A DNA stretch of 64,000 bases. Origin: Sva-25 sp037385685 (GTDB taxonomy: Bacteria > Pseudomonadota > Gammaproteobacteria > Chromatiales > Chromatiaceae). Under the pieces are notes generated by a model, which saw only the letters and a program-made list of their open reading frames with translations, ran no database searches and was not told where the DNA came from. The number at the start of each line of letters is the position of its first letter. Position 1 is the stretch's first letter. The stretch is taken from NCBI GenBank assembly GCA_037385685.1, contig JARRMW010000002.1, positions 73,388 through 137,387 on the forward strand, in the 5' to 3' direction. The position numbers and the translations under genes are program-made. Below are positions 45,672 to 54,490 of the stretch, one piece after another.

Positions 45672-47555
45672 TCAGACCTCTGCAAGATCACCCTTCGCCT
45701 GCAACCAGTCCTTGCGATCGCTGGCGCGCTTGCGGGCAAGCAGCATGTCCATGATGCGGTAGGTCTCGTCACCCGCATCGAGCGTCAACTGCACCAGACG
45801 GCGGGTATCAGGGTGAATTGTCGTTTCACGCAGCTGTTTGGGATTCATTTCACCAAGCCCCTTGAAGCGCTGAATGGCAACCTTGCCACGAATTTTCTCG
45901 GCAGCGATACGGTCGAGCACACCCTGCTTCTCGCCCTCGTCGAGCGCGTAGAAGACCTGCTTGCCGACATCGATCCTGTAGAGTGGTGGCATCGCCACAT
46001 AAACATGTCCATCCTTCACGAGCTTCGGAAAGTGCCTCACAAAGAGCGCGCACAGCAGTGTTGCAATGTGCAGGCCGTCGGAATCCGCGTCGGCGAGAAT
46101 GCAGACCTTGCCAAAGCGCAGCTTGGAGAGGTCATCACTGCCGGGCTCGATACCCAGGGCAACGGAGATGTCATGCACTTCCTGGGACGCCATGATGTCG
46201 ACAGGATCGACTTCCCAGGTGTTCAGGATCTTGCCCCGCAGCGGCATGATCGCCTGGAACTCCTTGTCACGCGCCTGTTTTGCAGAACCACCCGCCGAAT
46301 CACCCTCGACGAGAAAGATCTCGGTCAGATTCGGATCCGTGGAGGTGCAATCGGCCAGCTTGCCGGGCAATGCCGGTCCCTGTGTCACTTTCTTTCGCTG
46401 GACCTTGCGGCCTGCACGCAAGCGCGACTGGGCAGCACTGATCGCCAGTTCCGCAATCTGCTCCCCGGCCTCGGTGTGCTGGTTGAGCCACAAGCTGAAA
46501 CTGTCTTTGACGACACCGGAGACGAAAGGCGCACATTCGCGTGACGAGAGGCGTTCCTTTGTCTGACCCGAGAACTGCGGATCGCCGAGTTTCACAGAGA
46601 GAATGTAGCTGACATTGTTCCAGACATCGTCTGGAGAGAGTTTGACGCCACGCGGGAGAAGATTGCGGAACTCGCAGAACTCCCGTACCGCCTCGGTCAG
46701 GCCTGTACGCAGGCCATTCACATGTGTACCGCCCTGGGCTGTTGGAATCAGGTTGACATAGCTTTCCGTCACCGCCTCGCCGCTTTCGGTCAGCCAGACC
46801 ACAGCCCAGTCGGCAGCCTCATCGTTGCCCGACATGGAGCCGATGAAGGGCTCCTCCGGGACGATCGGATTGCCCTGCAGCTCATCGAGCAGGTAATCAC
46901 GCAGGCCATCCTCGTAATGCCACTCCTTTTTCTCTCCGCTTTTTTCATCCTTGAAAACAACCCGAAGACCCGGGCAGAGAACGGCCTTTGCGCGCAGCAC
47001 ATGCTCGAGCTGCCTGACGGAAAATTTTGCCGAATCGAAAAAGGACGGATCCGGCCAGAACCTGACAGTGGTGCCGGTATTGCGCTTTCCCACTTCACCG
47101 ACCTCTTCCAGGTCGCTACGCTTCTCGCCGTTGGCGAAAGCGATGTTGTATTCCTTGCCATCGCGCCGCACCCAGACCTCGAGATGTTTCGACAGCGCAT
47201 TGACCACAGAGACCCCGACACCATGCAGGCCACCGGAGAACTGGTAGTTCTTGTTCGAGAACTTGCCCCCGGCATGCAGCTTCGTCAGGATGACCTCGAC
47301 ACCGGGAATCCCCTCTTCCGGGTGGATATCCACCGGCATGCCGCGACCGTCATCACGCACCTGTAGTGACTGGTCCTTGAAGAGAGTGACCTCGATCAGT
47401 TTTGCGTGCCCGGCAATCGCCTCGTCGACACTGTTATCGACGACCTCCTGCGCCAGATGATTGGGACGCGTGGTGTCCGTGTACATGCCAGGGCGCTTGC
47501 GCACTGGCTCGAGGCCGCTAAGGACCTCGATAGCGGAAGAGTCGTAATTGCTCAT
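45672..47555 (-). CDS. parE: DNA topoisomerase IV subunit B
   Basis: ATPase subunit of topoisomerase IV, which separates linked daughter chromosomes. The 627 residues start with a GHKL ATPase domain (DNSVDEAIAGHAK near 40, DDGRGMPVDIHPEEG, and GLHGVGVSVVNALS) and end with the Toprim domain (EGDSAGGSAKQARD near 415 and DADSDGLHIATLL near 490). The length and SNYDSSAIEVLSGLEPVRKRPGMYT at the start fit ParE rather than the longer GyrB. No parC adjoins it. Confidence 0.95.
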   Translation of the reverse strand: MSNYDSSAIEVLSGLEPVRKRPGMYTDTTRPNHLAQEVVDNSVDEAIAGHAKLIEVTLFKDQSLQVRDDGRGMPVDIHPEEGIPGVEVILTKLHAGGKFSNKNYQFSGGLHGVGVSVVNALSKHLEVWVRRDGKEYNIAFANGEKRSDLEEVGEVGKRNTGTTVRFWPDPSFFDSAKFSVRQLEHVLRAKAVLCPGLRVVFKDEKSGEKKEWHYEDGLRDYLLDELQGNPIVPEEPFIGSMSGNDEAADWAVVWLTESGEAVTESYVNLIPTAQGGTHVNGLRTGLTEAVREFCEFRNLLPRGVKLSPDDVWNNVSYILSVKLGDPQFSGQTKERLSSRECAPFVSGVVKDSFSLWLNQHTEAGEQIAELAISAAQSRLRAGRKVQRKKVTQGPALPGKLADCTSTDPNLTEIFLVEGDSAGGSAKQARDKEFQAIMPLRGKILNTWEVDPVDIMASQEVHDISVALGIEPGSDDLSKLRFGKVCILADADSDGLHIATLLCALFVRHFPKLVKDGHVYVAMPPLYRIDVGKQVFYALDEGEKQGVLDRIAAEKIRGKVAIQRFKGLGEMNPKQLRETTIHPDTRRLVQLTLDAGDETYRIMDMLLARKRASDRKDWLQAKGDLAEV

Positions 47556-47574
47556 GAATGGGTAATGCGGATTT

Positions 47575-48150
47575 CTAGAAGTCTGTGTGTTCTGCGTAAG
47601 GGTTGAAAGCGTCGTAATTACCCTTCAGGGAAGCCATCACACCCTCGTAGGTTTTTGGTGTCGAGCCGGCACAGATGTAGGTGTCAGCGATTTCGGCGTG
47701 ATGATCCCTGGTTTTTGTTGTGCCGATCCTGCGCCAACTGGCGTTGTCGTTCCAGCGGATGTCAGCCGGCCTGTCTGGACGGGCATAGCCCAGTTGCTTG
47801 TATTGACGCGTCGAGCAGCGCAGCGCCTCGAAGTTCATCGAGACAACCTTGTTGCCATTCTTTGCCACGAGCCAGTAACGGGTGATCCTGTCTTTCTTGT
47901 TCATCAGGATGCTCTTGCTGTCGAGATAAAAGACCACGCCTTGCGGGCCATGATCGATCTGCATTTGCATCAGCGCATCGAGTGAAACGGGCGGAACCGA
48001 CGAGACCTGCTCTTTCCATTTGCCACCCACGCTTTCGTCGTAGTCAAACTCTTGTGGATCAACCACTCCATCGATTCTGTCGAAAGGGTCGCTTGCAGCG
48101 GCGTTGCCCGCAATCAGCAGGAAAAGCAGCAGGGAAATGGGCCTTTTCAT
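47575..48150 (-). CDS. CNP1-like secreted protein
   Basis: A 191-residue protein of the CNP1-like family, of unknown function. A signal peptide covers residues 1-19 (cleavage after GNAAA). The mature part has VVFYLDSKSILMNKKDRITRYW (parts: FYLDSKSI, RITRYWLVAK), then SMNFEALRCSTRQYK and DTYICAGSTPKTYE, with two cysteines and Trp-rich blocks as in the family. The start is ATG 48150. It diverges from xseB and follows parE by 19 bases on the opposite side of parE transcription, so it may be cotranscribed with parE. Confidence 0.82.
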   Translation of the reverse strand: MKRPISLLLFLLIAGNAAASDPFDRIDGVVDPQEFDYDESVGGKWKEQVSSVPPVSLDALMQMQIDHGPQGVVFYLDSKSILMNKKDRITRYWLVAKNGNKVVSMNFEALRCSTRQYKQLGYARPDRPADIRWNDNASWRRIGTTKTRDHHAEIADTYICAGSTPKTYEGVMASLKGNYDAFNPYAEHTDF

Positions 48151-48234
48151 CATCAACAGGAACCGGATTTCATGTAACATGGCGGACTATACACCGGTGA
48201 AGAGAGACGCAGCAAATCAGGCGGAGAGCAAGAG

Positions 48235-48474
48235 GTGGTGAAGAAAGCGAAACAGGAAGAGATTCCATTCGAAGAGGCATTGAGCGAACTGGAAAGCCTT
48301 GTCGAAACCATGGAAAAAGGAGAACTCAGCCTCGAAGAATCACTGACATCCTTTGAACGCGGCGTAGCGCTGACTCGCATCTGCCAGCAGGCATTGAAAG
48401 CAGCCGAACAGAAAATCGAGATTCTCACAGCCAAGTCACCGGATGCAGAACTGGAGCCGTTCCAGGGTGATTAG
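48235..48474 (+). CDS. xseB: Exodeoxyribonuclease VII small subunit
   Basis: Small subunit of exonuclease VII, which degrades single-stranded DNA. The 79 residues have FEEALSELESLVETMEKGELSLEESL (read FEEALSELE and MEKGELSLEESL) and FERGVALTRICQQAL, the family helices. It starts at GTG 48235 (or GTG 48238), with GGAGAGCAAGAG upstream. It overlaps ispA, the standard gammaproteobacterial order, but dxs, which often follows ispA, is elsewhere. Confidence 0.95.
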   Translation: MVKKAKQEEIPFEEALSELESLVETMEKGELSLEESLTSFERGVALTRICQQALKAAEQKIEILTAKSPDAELEPFQGD

Positions 48475-49348
48475 CGAAAACACCTTTCTCGTCGATTGCC
48501 AGAAGAGGATCGAGGAGAAATTGCTCGAAAACCTTCCGCAAACCGACCGTCTCCCAGTGGAACTCCATCAGGCAATGCACTACTCCGTGATGGCACCGGG
48601 CAAGCGTATCCGTCCCCTGCTCGTCTATGCAGCAGGCCACGCTCTCGGAGCCAGTGTCGATGATCTCGACGAGCAGGCTTGCGCGCTTGAATACATCCAT
48701 GCCTATTCCCTGATCCATGATGACCTTCCCGCGATGGACGACGACGAGCTCCGACGCGGTCGGCCGACATGCCATGTGGAATTCGGCGAAGCGATGGCAA
48801 TCCTCGCAGGTGATGCCCTGCAGTCTCTCGCTTTCGAGACGCTGTGCAGGAGCAAGGCGAGTGACAGCAAGACGGTCCGCATGATCAGCGTGCTTGCAAA
48901 CGCATCCGGCTCCCATGGCATGGCAGGCGGCCAGGCCATCGATCTTGCATCGACAGGCGAATCGCTGACCATCCCGGAGCTCGAAAACCTCCATATCCTC
49001 AAGACAGGCGCACTGATCCGCGCCAGCGTCCTGCTCGGGGCCATCAGCGCCAGTGAGGACGAGGAAAAGATCAACCTGCTGGACCACTACGCCAAATGCG
49101 TGGGCCTTGCCTTCCAGATCGTTGATGACATTCTTGATGTCACGAGCGATACCGAGACGCTTGGAAAAACACAGGGAAAAGATGCTGCCCAGGAAAAAAC
49201 CACCTACCCGAGCCTTCTCGGGCTCTCAGAGTCGCGGGAAAAAGCCCGGCAACTCTGTCAGGATGCCCTCAAGAGCATCGAGGTGATGGGTGATGCCGCA
49301 TCCCCCTTGCATGCAATCGGTCAGTCGATCCTGAGCCGCACAAGCTGA
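48467..49348 (+). CDS. ispA: Farnesyl diphosphate synthase
   Basis: Makes farnesyl diphosphate from isopentenyl and geranyl diphosphates, for quinones and cell-wall lipid carriers. The 293 residues start at GTG 48467, which aligns with IspA; ATG 48443 would add eight residues. GKRIRPLLVYAAGHALG (about 45-61), the first aspartate motif DDLPAMDDDELRRGRPT near 85, GQAIDLAST, and the second aspartate motif QIVDDILDVTSD near 215 are all present. It overlaps xseB by 8 bases. Confidence 0.94.
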   Translation: MISENTFLVDCQKRIEEKLLENLPQTDRLPVELHQAMHYSVMAPGKRIRPLLVYAAGHALGASVDDLDEQACALEYIHAYSLIHDDLPAMDDDELRRGRPTCHVEFGEAMAILAGDALQSLAFETLCRSKASDSKTVRMISVLANASGSHGMAGGQAIDLASTGESLTIPELENLHILKTGALIRASVLLGAISASEDEEKINLLDHYAKCVGLAFQIVDDILDVTSDTETLGKTQGKDAAQEKTTYPSLLGLSESREKARQLCQDALKSIEVMGDAASPLHAIGQSILSRTS

Positions 49349-49459
49349 TAGAAATTGAAGATAATCTCTGCAACTGCTTGACTTTCAATGAATTCGTGAC
49401 AGAATTCCCTATAGTCTGGTCTGATCATATATCCAGAACCACAGGCTTCGACAAGGGGG

Positions 49460-49924
49460 ATGACAATGTCCGGATCAGGATCTCTCGCAAAATTGGCGAT
49501 CGCAACAGGTCTCATGCTGTTGTTGAGTGCATGCGGCGGCAGCCGTGACGTCAGCGGGCAGCGACTGGAAATCGTGACCAATGCGCTTTCACAGATCGGC
49601 ACACCCTACCGCTATGGTGGTGCAGCCCCGGACGGCTTCGACTGCAGTGGTCTGGTCTATTACACGCACAAAAAAGCGGGTATTGATGTTCCCCGTGTCT
49701 CATCTGCCCAGAAAAGCTCCGCCAGGCGTGTCTCACGCTCACGACTCCAGCCTGGGGACCTCGTCTTCTTCAACACCGGCGCAACCACCAGTCATGTCGG
49801 CATCATGATCGACTCGACCCGTTTCGTGCATGCACCCAGTTCCGGAAAACGTGTCAGCACGAGCAGCATCACCGACCACTACTGGCGCAGAAATTTCAAT
49901 GGCGCCGCAACCTACCTGAACTGA
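49460..49924 (+). CDS. NlpC/P60 family lipoprotein
   Basis: A 154-residue cell-wall peptidase precursor. A lipobox LLSACGG (Cys near residue 25) directs lipidation. The NlpC/P60 domain has the catalytic Cys in FDCSGLVYY near 67, His in SHVGIMI near 112 and a third polar residue near FVHAPSSG at 124. Relatives cut peptide bonds in peptidoglycan. An alternative start is ATG 49466. It stands alone between ispA and folE2, with about 110 bases on its 5' side. Confidence 0.9.
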   Translation: MTMSGSGSLAKLAIATGLMLLLSACGGSRDVSGQRLEIVTNALSQIGTPYRYGGAAPDGFDCSGLVYYTHKKAGIDVPRVSSAQKSSARRVSRSRLQPGDLVFFNTGATTSHVGIMIDSTRFVHAPSSGKRVSTSSITDHYWRRNFNGAATYLN

Positions 49925-49992
49925 CACAGGGCCGGATTCAGGGTAGAATTAGCGGCCCTTACAAGCATTCAGGCAATGCGCCTGTAGGTGAC

Positions 49993-50829
49993 ATGAGTAC
50001 AGTGATCAAAGCTGCAGACACCTGCCCGTCCTGCGAGATCGAGGACGTCCAGGGCAGTGCAGATACGCGCCAGATCGCCATCAACAAGGTTGGCATCAAG
50101 GACATCCGCCATCCTGTCCGCGTGCGTGACCGCAGCGAGGGCGAACAGCATACTGTCGCCACGTTCAACATGTATGTCTATCTGCCCCACAACTTCAAGG
50201 GCACACACATGTCGCGCTTTGTTGCGATTCTGAACAACCATGAACGCGAGATCACCGTCTCTTCCTTCAAGGACATGCTTGCGGAAATGGCAGGATTGCT
50301 GGAATCGGAAGTCGGCCATATTGAAATGTCGTTCCCCTTTTTCGTCAACAAGCGGGCGCCGGTAACAGGTGTCCAGAGCCTCATGGATTACGAGGTCACG
50401 CTGATCGGCGAGATACGCGAAGGCAAGCCAGAGATGTTCACACGCGTGATCGTCCCCGTGACCAGTCTTTGCCCCTGTTCCAAGAAGATCTCCGACTACG
50501 GTGCCCACAACCAGCGATCACATGTCACCGTGACTGTCCGCGCACAGGATTTTGTCTGGATCGAGGACATCATCGACCTTGTCGAGCAGGAGGCTTCCAG
50601 CGAAGTCTACGGCCTTCTCAAGCGCCCGGATGAAAAATTCGTCACCGAGCGCGCCTACAACAACCCGAAGTTCGTCGAGGACATGGTGCGCGATGTTGCC
50701 GGCAGACTCAACGATGACGAGCGCATCAAGGCATACACGGTCGAAGCCGAAAATTTCGAATCAATTCACAATCATTCCGCCTACGCGCTTATCGAGCGTG
50801 ACAAGGAGTCCGCATCAGCAACCAGCTGA
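49993..50829 (+). CDS. folE2: GTP cyclohydrolase, FolE2 type
   Basis: Converts GTP to dihydroneopterin triphosphate at the entry to folate and queuosine precursors; the IB type uses a metal other than zinc alone and is structurally unlike FolE. The 278 residues have the diagnostic PVTSLCPCSKKISDYGAHNQRSH near 155 (read TSLCPCSK, then GAHNQRSH), and FNMYVYLPHNFKGTHMSRF near 58. In many bacteria folE2 is induced by zinc starvation through Zur, but no Zur site is recognisable upstream here. queF, the later queuosine step, is at 30.6 kb. Confidence 0.95.
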   Translation: MSTVIKAADTCPSCEIEDVQGSADTRQIAINKVGIKDIRHPVRVRDRSEGEQHTVATFNMYVYLPHNFKGTHMSRFVAILNNHEREITVSSFKDMLAEMAGLLESEVGHIEMSFPFFVNKRAPVTGVQSLMDYEVTLIGEIREGKPEMFTRVIVPVTSLCPCSKKISDYGAHNQRSHVTVTVRAQDFVWIEDIIDLVEQEASSEVYGLLKRPDEKFVTERAYNNPKFVEDMVRDVAGRLNDDERIKAYTVEAENFESIHNHSAYALIERDKESASATS

Positions 50830-50852
50830 CCCAGCAGTCCCCGGGAAGGAAT

Positions 50853-50880
50853 AAAACGGAGGCCAGGGCCTCCGTTTTTT
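50853..50880 (+). terminator. Terminator of folE2
   Basis: AAAACGGAGG (50853-50862) pairs with CCTCCGTTTT (50869-50878) with loop CCAGGG, followed by TT. It lies 24 bases past the stop codon. Confidence 0.85.
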
Positions 50881-50953
50881 CGTTGCAGCCTGCTGACGGC
50901 AAACAGGTTTTTCATCCATAATCAGGCAGCCTGGAAAACAACAAGGAGTCCCC

Positions 50954-51724
50954 ATGTCCAGATGGATACGCATCCTCCATGATCAGCAGCCTCGCTTCGG
51001 CCTCGTCGAAGGGGACACGATTCGGCTCTGTGCAGGAGACATGCTCACCTCTCCCGAGGTCACTGCAGAAACCATCCCGCTGGTATCAGCAACGCTTCTC
51101 CCCCCGGTGGAGCCGCGACAGTTTCTCGGTCTGTGGAACAATCTCGAACAGCGCCGCATCGCCGAGAACAACTTTACGCCGCAGTTCCCACTCTGGTTTG
51201 TGAAGCTGCCAAGCTGCGTCATTGCCAGCGGCAGGGAGATCACCCGCCCTCCTTCCTTCAGGGGCAAGGTCAAATTCGAAGCGGAACTCGGTATTGTCAT
51301 CGGCAGTGAGTGCTTCGACGTCTCCACGGAAGAGGTCGATGACTATATCTTCGGCTATACCTGCGTCAACGACGTAACGGCTCCCGAAACCCTGTTCGAG
51401 GAAAAGGGATTCACGCACTGGTGCCGCGCAAAGAGTTACAGGAGTTTCGGGCCGATCGGTCCTGTGATCGCAACAGGGATCGATCCCGACAATCTCAGGG
51501 TTCAGGGAGTCCTCGATGGTGTGATCCTGCAGGATTATCCGGTTTCGGACATGATCTTCGGCCCGCGACAAATCGTCAGCATGATCTCGCGTGAAGTGAC
51601 CCTGCTCCCGGGAGATGTCATCGCTTGCGGAACCTCGCTGGGCGCAAGCGATATGGAACCGGGCCAGACGATCGAGATCGTGATCGAGGGGATCGGCAGG
51701 TTACAGAACAGATACGCCGGTTAA
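50954..51724 (+). CDS. Fumarylacetoacetate hydrolase (FAH) family protein
   Basis: A 256-residue FAH-fold protein, a metal-dependent hydrolase, decarboxylase or isomerase of small diketo acids. Metal ligands are in FEAELGIVIG near residue 113 (the E.E pair), YTCVNDVTAPE near 138 and KSYRSFGPIGP near 157. The exact substrate is not readable; typical choices are oxaloacetate decarboxylation and acylpyruvate hydrolysis. It has AACAAGGAGT upstream. Monocistronic, with a terminator after it. Confidence 0.85.
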   Translation: MSRWIRILHDQQPRFGLVEGDTIRLCAGDMLTSPEVTAETIPLVSATLLPPVEPRQFLGLWNNLEQRRIAENNFTPQFPLWFVKLPSCVIASGREITRPPSFRGKVKFEAELGIVIGSECFDVSTEEVDDYIFGYTCVNDVTAPETLFEEKGFTHWCRAKSYRSFGPIGPVIATGIDPDNLRVQGVLDGVILQDYPVSDMIFGPRQIVSMISREVTLLPGDVIACGTSLGASDMEPGQTIEIVIEGIGRLQNRYAG

Positions 51725-51745
51725 GTCCACCCTGCTGAACAGACA

Positions 51746-51768
51746 AAAACGGCCATGGCGGCCGTTTT
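51746..51768. terminator. Bidirectional terminator
   Basis: AAAACGGCC (51746-51754) and GGCCGTTTT (51760-51768) with loop ATGGC. It lies between the convergent FAH gene and the isc-end lipoprotein gene and has T-runs in both directions. Confidence 0.8.
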
Positions 51769-51814
51769 CCACGCGGTACAGGGGTGACTCCCCTGCAAAG
51801 CACGAAAGATCAGG

Positions 51815-52072
51815 TCAATTGCACTTGCCAGGAATATAGCCTGCGACCCGGCTGTCGGCGCATGCCGTGCAATCACTGGCTAATGTTTTCCACTCTCCGC
51901 TGTCGGGCAGCCATGCGCAGACAGGACGGTATATGCGTGTGCAGACTTGCGGCCTTTCTGCGGGGCATTGACTCCATCCAGACGGCAGTGGATCCGGCTT
52001 CTGCATCCCCGTGCTCTTGCAACCGGCCATGAATGTGGTTGCCAGCAACAACAGCACGACAAGTCGAATCAC
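51815..52072 (-). CDS. Cysteine-rich lipoprotein, Kazal-like, at the end of the isc operon
   Basis: An 85-residue lipoprotein starting at GTG 52072, whose TG is shared with the iscX stop TGA (4-base overlap), with GAGGAG just upstream in iscX. The signal ends in FMAGCKS. The mature part is small with six cysteines (QCP, VCT, VCAW, DCTACAD, KCN); the spacing VCTRIYRPVCAW...DCTAC...GYIPGKC resembles Kazal protease-inhibitor repeats. Its role is unknown and any link to Fe-S assembly is only positional. The longer upstream frame is not coding. Confidence 0.65.
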   Translation of the reverse strand: MIRLVVLLLLATTFMAGCKSTGMQKPDPLPSGWSQCPAERPQVCTRIYRPVCAWLPDSGEWKTLASDCTACADSRVAGYIPGKCN

Positions 52073-52269
52073 TCGCGCTCCTCGATCCAGGCCAGCTGGA
52101 TTGCCTCGAGGATTTTCTCGCCGCAATGTTCTTTCTCTCCCTCGAAGCCAGGCAGTTCCATCACCCAGTTCATGAGATCTACGAAATTGATATACCTGGG
52201 ATCGACATCGGGATGGGCCTCATCGAGCTCGATAGCAATATCGATCGTATCTGTCCAGTTCAGGGCCAT
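52069..52269 (-). CDS. iscX: Fe-S assembly protein IscX
   Basis: A 66-residue acidic protein that binds IscS and iron and tunes Fe-S cluster assembly. Family marks are WTDTIDIAIELDEAHPDVDP near the start (read WTDTIDIAI and DEAHPD), RYINFVDLMNWV and LEAIQLAWIEE at the end. Follows fdx by 11 bases, as in E. coli. Confidence 0.95.
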   Translation of the reverse strand: MALNWTDTIDIAIELDEAHPDVDPRYINFVDLMNWVMELPGFEGEKEHCGEKILEAIQLAWIEERE

Positions 52270-52280
52270 GTTCTCTCTCC

Positions 52281-52619
52281 TCAGTGGTGTTCAGAAACCA
52301 TGTTGATGGTGTATTTCGGGATTTCGATCACGAGATCCTCTTCGTCGACCACTGCCTGGCAACTCAGACGGGATTCGGGCTCCAGCCCCCAGGCCTTGTC
52401 GAGCATGTCTTCCTCGACATCATCAGCCTCGTTGAGCGAATCGAAACCTTCGCGCACGATGACATGACAGGTCGTACAGGCACAGGATTTCTCGCAGGCA
52501 TGCTCGATCTCGATGCCATGGGCAAGTGCTGCGTCGCAAATCGTGGTACCCGGCTCGGCCTCGATAACCTTTCCTTCCGGACAAAGCTCTTCATGGGGAA
52601 GAAAAATCAACTGTGGCAT
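52281..52619 (-). CDS. fdx: [2Fe-2S] ferredoxin of the isc operon
   Basis: A 112-residue adrenodoxin-type ferredoxin that supplies electrons for cluster assembly. Ligand cysteines are in HACEKSCACTTCHVIV (C42, C48, C51 by count) and the fourth in SRLSCQAVV near 87. It begins on the hscA stop with a one-base TAATG overlap. Confidence 0.96.
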   Translation of the reverse strand: MPQLIFLPHEELCPEGKVIEAEPGTTICDAALAHGIEIEHACEKSCACTTCHVIVREGFDSLNEADDVEEDMLDKAWGLEPESRLSCQAVVDEEDLVIEIPKYTINMVSEHH

Positions 52620-54490
52620 TACTCTGCCTCCTGTTCAAATTCATTGACCGAGTGGCCTGCCATCGCCCTGCGGATATTGGAATTCATCCGGCGTTCCACG
52701 TAAAAGTCACAGGCTTTCTCGAGTGTCTTGATGCCCTGCTCGATCGCATTGGCATCCGTACCGGCAACCAGGTTCCGGAAACTTGCAAGTTCGGCATCGA
52801 TCCTGCTTCTCTCCTCAGGTTTCAACAATTCCTCACCATCCGCATCAAGCGCTGCAACCAGCGCCTCAATGACGCGCTCACCCTCGACCTGTTGTTCACG
52901 CAGCTTGCGTGCCTCCATGTCATCATGCGCATGTTCAACAGAGGAGCGCAGCATATCGGCAATCTCGTTGTCGGAGAGGCCGTAGGATGGCTTGACCTCG
53001 ATACTTGCTCGCACGCCCTGTGTCTGCTCCTCGGCCTCGACTTCCAGCAGACCATCTGCATCGATACGGTAGGTCACGCGGATACGTGCAGCACCCGCAA
53101 CCATCGGCGGAATGCCCCGTAATTCGAAGCGCGCCAGCGAGCGGCAATCATCGACGAGCTCGCGTTCGCCCTGCACCACGTGGATCGCCATCGCAGTCTG
53201 ACCATCCTTGAAGGTCGTAAACTCCTGTGCCCGCGCAACCGGAATCGTCGTATTGCGCGGTATGATCTTCTCGACGAGCCCGCCCATGGTCTCGATACCG
53301 AGCGACAGGGGATTCACATCGAGTAACAGCATCTCCTCGTCGGGCTTGTTACCGGCCAGGATATCGGCCTGGATCGCTGCACCGATTGCGACGACGCGAT
53401 CGGGGTCAATATCGACAAGCGGCTCGCGGCCGAAGAATTCAGCGACACGTTCACGCACGCGCGGCACACGCGTGGAGCCACCGACCATGACCACATCTTC
53501 TACCTCGTCGGCCGTGATGCCGGCATCGCGCAGCGCCCGGCGACAGGCAGAGATCGTCTTTCGGACAAGACCATCGATCAGACCGTTGAAGGTGTCGAGA
53601 TCGAGTGTGCCTTTCCAGGCAGGATCCGCCAGCTCGATCTCGGTGACCTGCTGCGTGGTCAACGTCTCCTTGGCACGACGGGCAGCACGCATGAGCGCTG
53701 TCTGCACCGTGGAGTCAGGCCTCTCGATACCGGCCTGCTGCATGACCCACTCTGCAATTGCGCGGTCAAAATCATCACCACCGAGAGCAGAATCGCCGCC
53801 TGTCGACATCACCTCGAAGACACCGCGGTTCAGACGCAGGATGGAGATGTCGAAGGTCCCTCCCCCGAGGTCGTAAATGGCATGAATACCGTCAGCTCCC
53901 TTGTCGAGCCCGTAAGCAATCGCCGCGGCCGTCGGCTCGTTGAGCAGGCGAAAAACCCTGAGTCCGGCCAGCGTTGCCGCATCTTTCGTTGCCTGGCGCT
54001 GGGCATCGTCGAAATAGGCAGGCACAGTGACCACCACGCCTGTCAGTTCACCACCAAGTGCCGACTCGGCGCGCTTGCCGAGTAACTTGAGGATTTCGGC
54101 GGAAACCTCGACAGGACTCACGTCGCCGGCACGAGTTCGAATCCGCGGAACCCGGGAGTCGGTCTGCGCGAAGTCGTAGGGTAGCTCGTCACCCAGTAAC
54201 TGCAGGTCTTCGACACCGCGCCCCATGAGACGCTTGACCGAACTGATGGTGTTGAGTGCATCTCCATGCGCATTGGCAAGCGCTTCGCTTCCTACGAGAA
54301 CACCGGATTCGGTGTAGGCCACTACGGACGGCAGAATGTGCTCGCCCTTCTCGTCCGGCAGCGTCTCCGGTGTGCCACTGCGTACGGAAGCAACCAGTGA
54401 ATTTGTCGTGCCGAGGTCGATACCTGCAGCAAGCTTGTGTTCGTGCGGGGCAGCGGCCTGGCCAGGCTCTGCAATCTGTAACAGCGCCAT
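52619..54490 (-). CDS. hscA: Fe-S cluster chaperone HscA
   Basis: Hsp70 ATPase that, with HscB, hands clusters from IscU to target proteins. The 623 residues begin the ATPase domain with GIDLGTTNSLVA near 25, have YDLGGGTFDISIL near 200, and the substrate domain from about 390. The shorter C-terminal lid and absence of DnaK's tail fit HscA. It overlaps hscB and fdx by one base each, giving tight translational coupling. Confidence 0.96.
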   Translation of the reverse strand: MALLQIAEPGQAAAPHEHKLAAGIDLGTTNSLVASVRSGTPETLPDEKGEHILPSVVAYTESGVLVGSEALANAHGDALNTISSVKRLMGRGVEDLQLLGDELPYDFAQTDSRVPRIRTRAGDVSPVEVSAEILKLLGKRAESALGGELTGVVVTVPAYFDDAQRQATKDAATLAGLRVFRLLNEPTAAAIAYGLDKGADGIHAIYDLGGGTFDISILRLNRGVFEVMSTGGDSALGGDDFDRAIAEWVMQQAGIERPDSTVQTALMRAARRAKETLTTQQVTEIELADPAWKGTLDLDTFNGLIDGLVRKTISACRRALRDAGITADEVEDVVMVGGSTRVPRVRERVAEFFGREPLVDIDPDRVVAIGAAIQADILAGNKPDEEMLLLDVNPLSLGIETMGGLVEKIIPRNTTIPVARAQEFTTFKDGQTAMAIHVVQGERELVDDCRSLARFELRGIPPMVAGAARIRVTYRIDADGLLEVEAEEQTQGVRASIEVKPSYGLSDNEIADMLRSSVEHAHDDMEARKLREQQVEGERVIEALVAALDADGEELLKPEERSRIDAELASFRNLVAGTDANAIEQGIKTLEKACDFYVERRMNSNIRRAMAGHSVNEFEQEAE

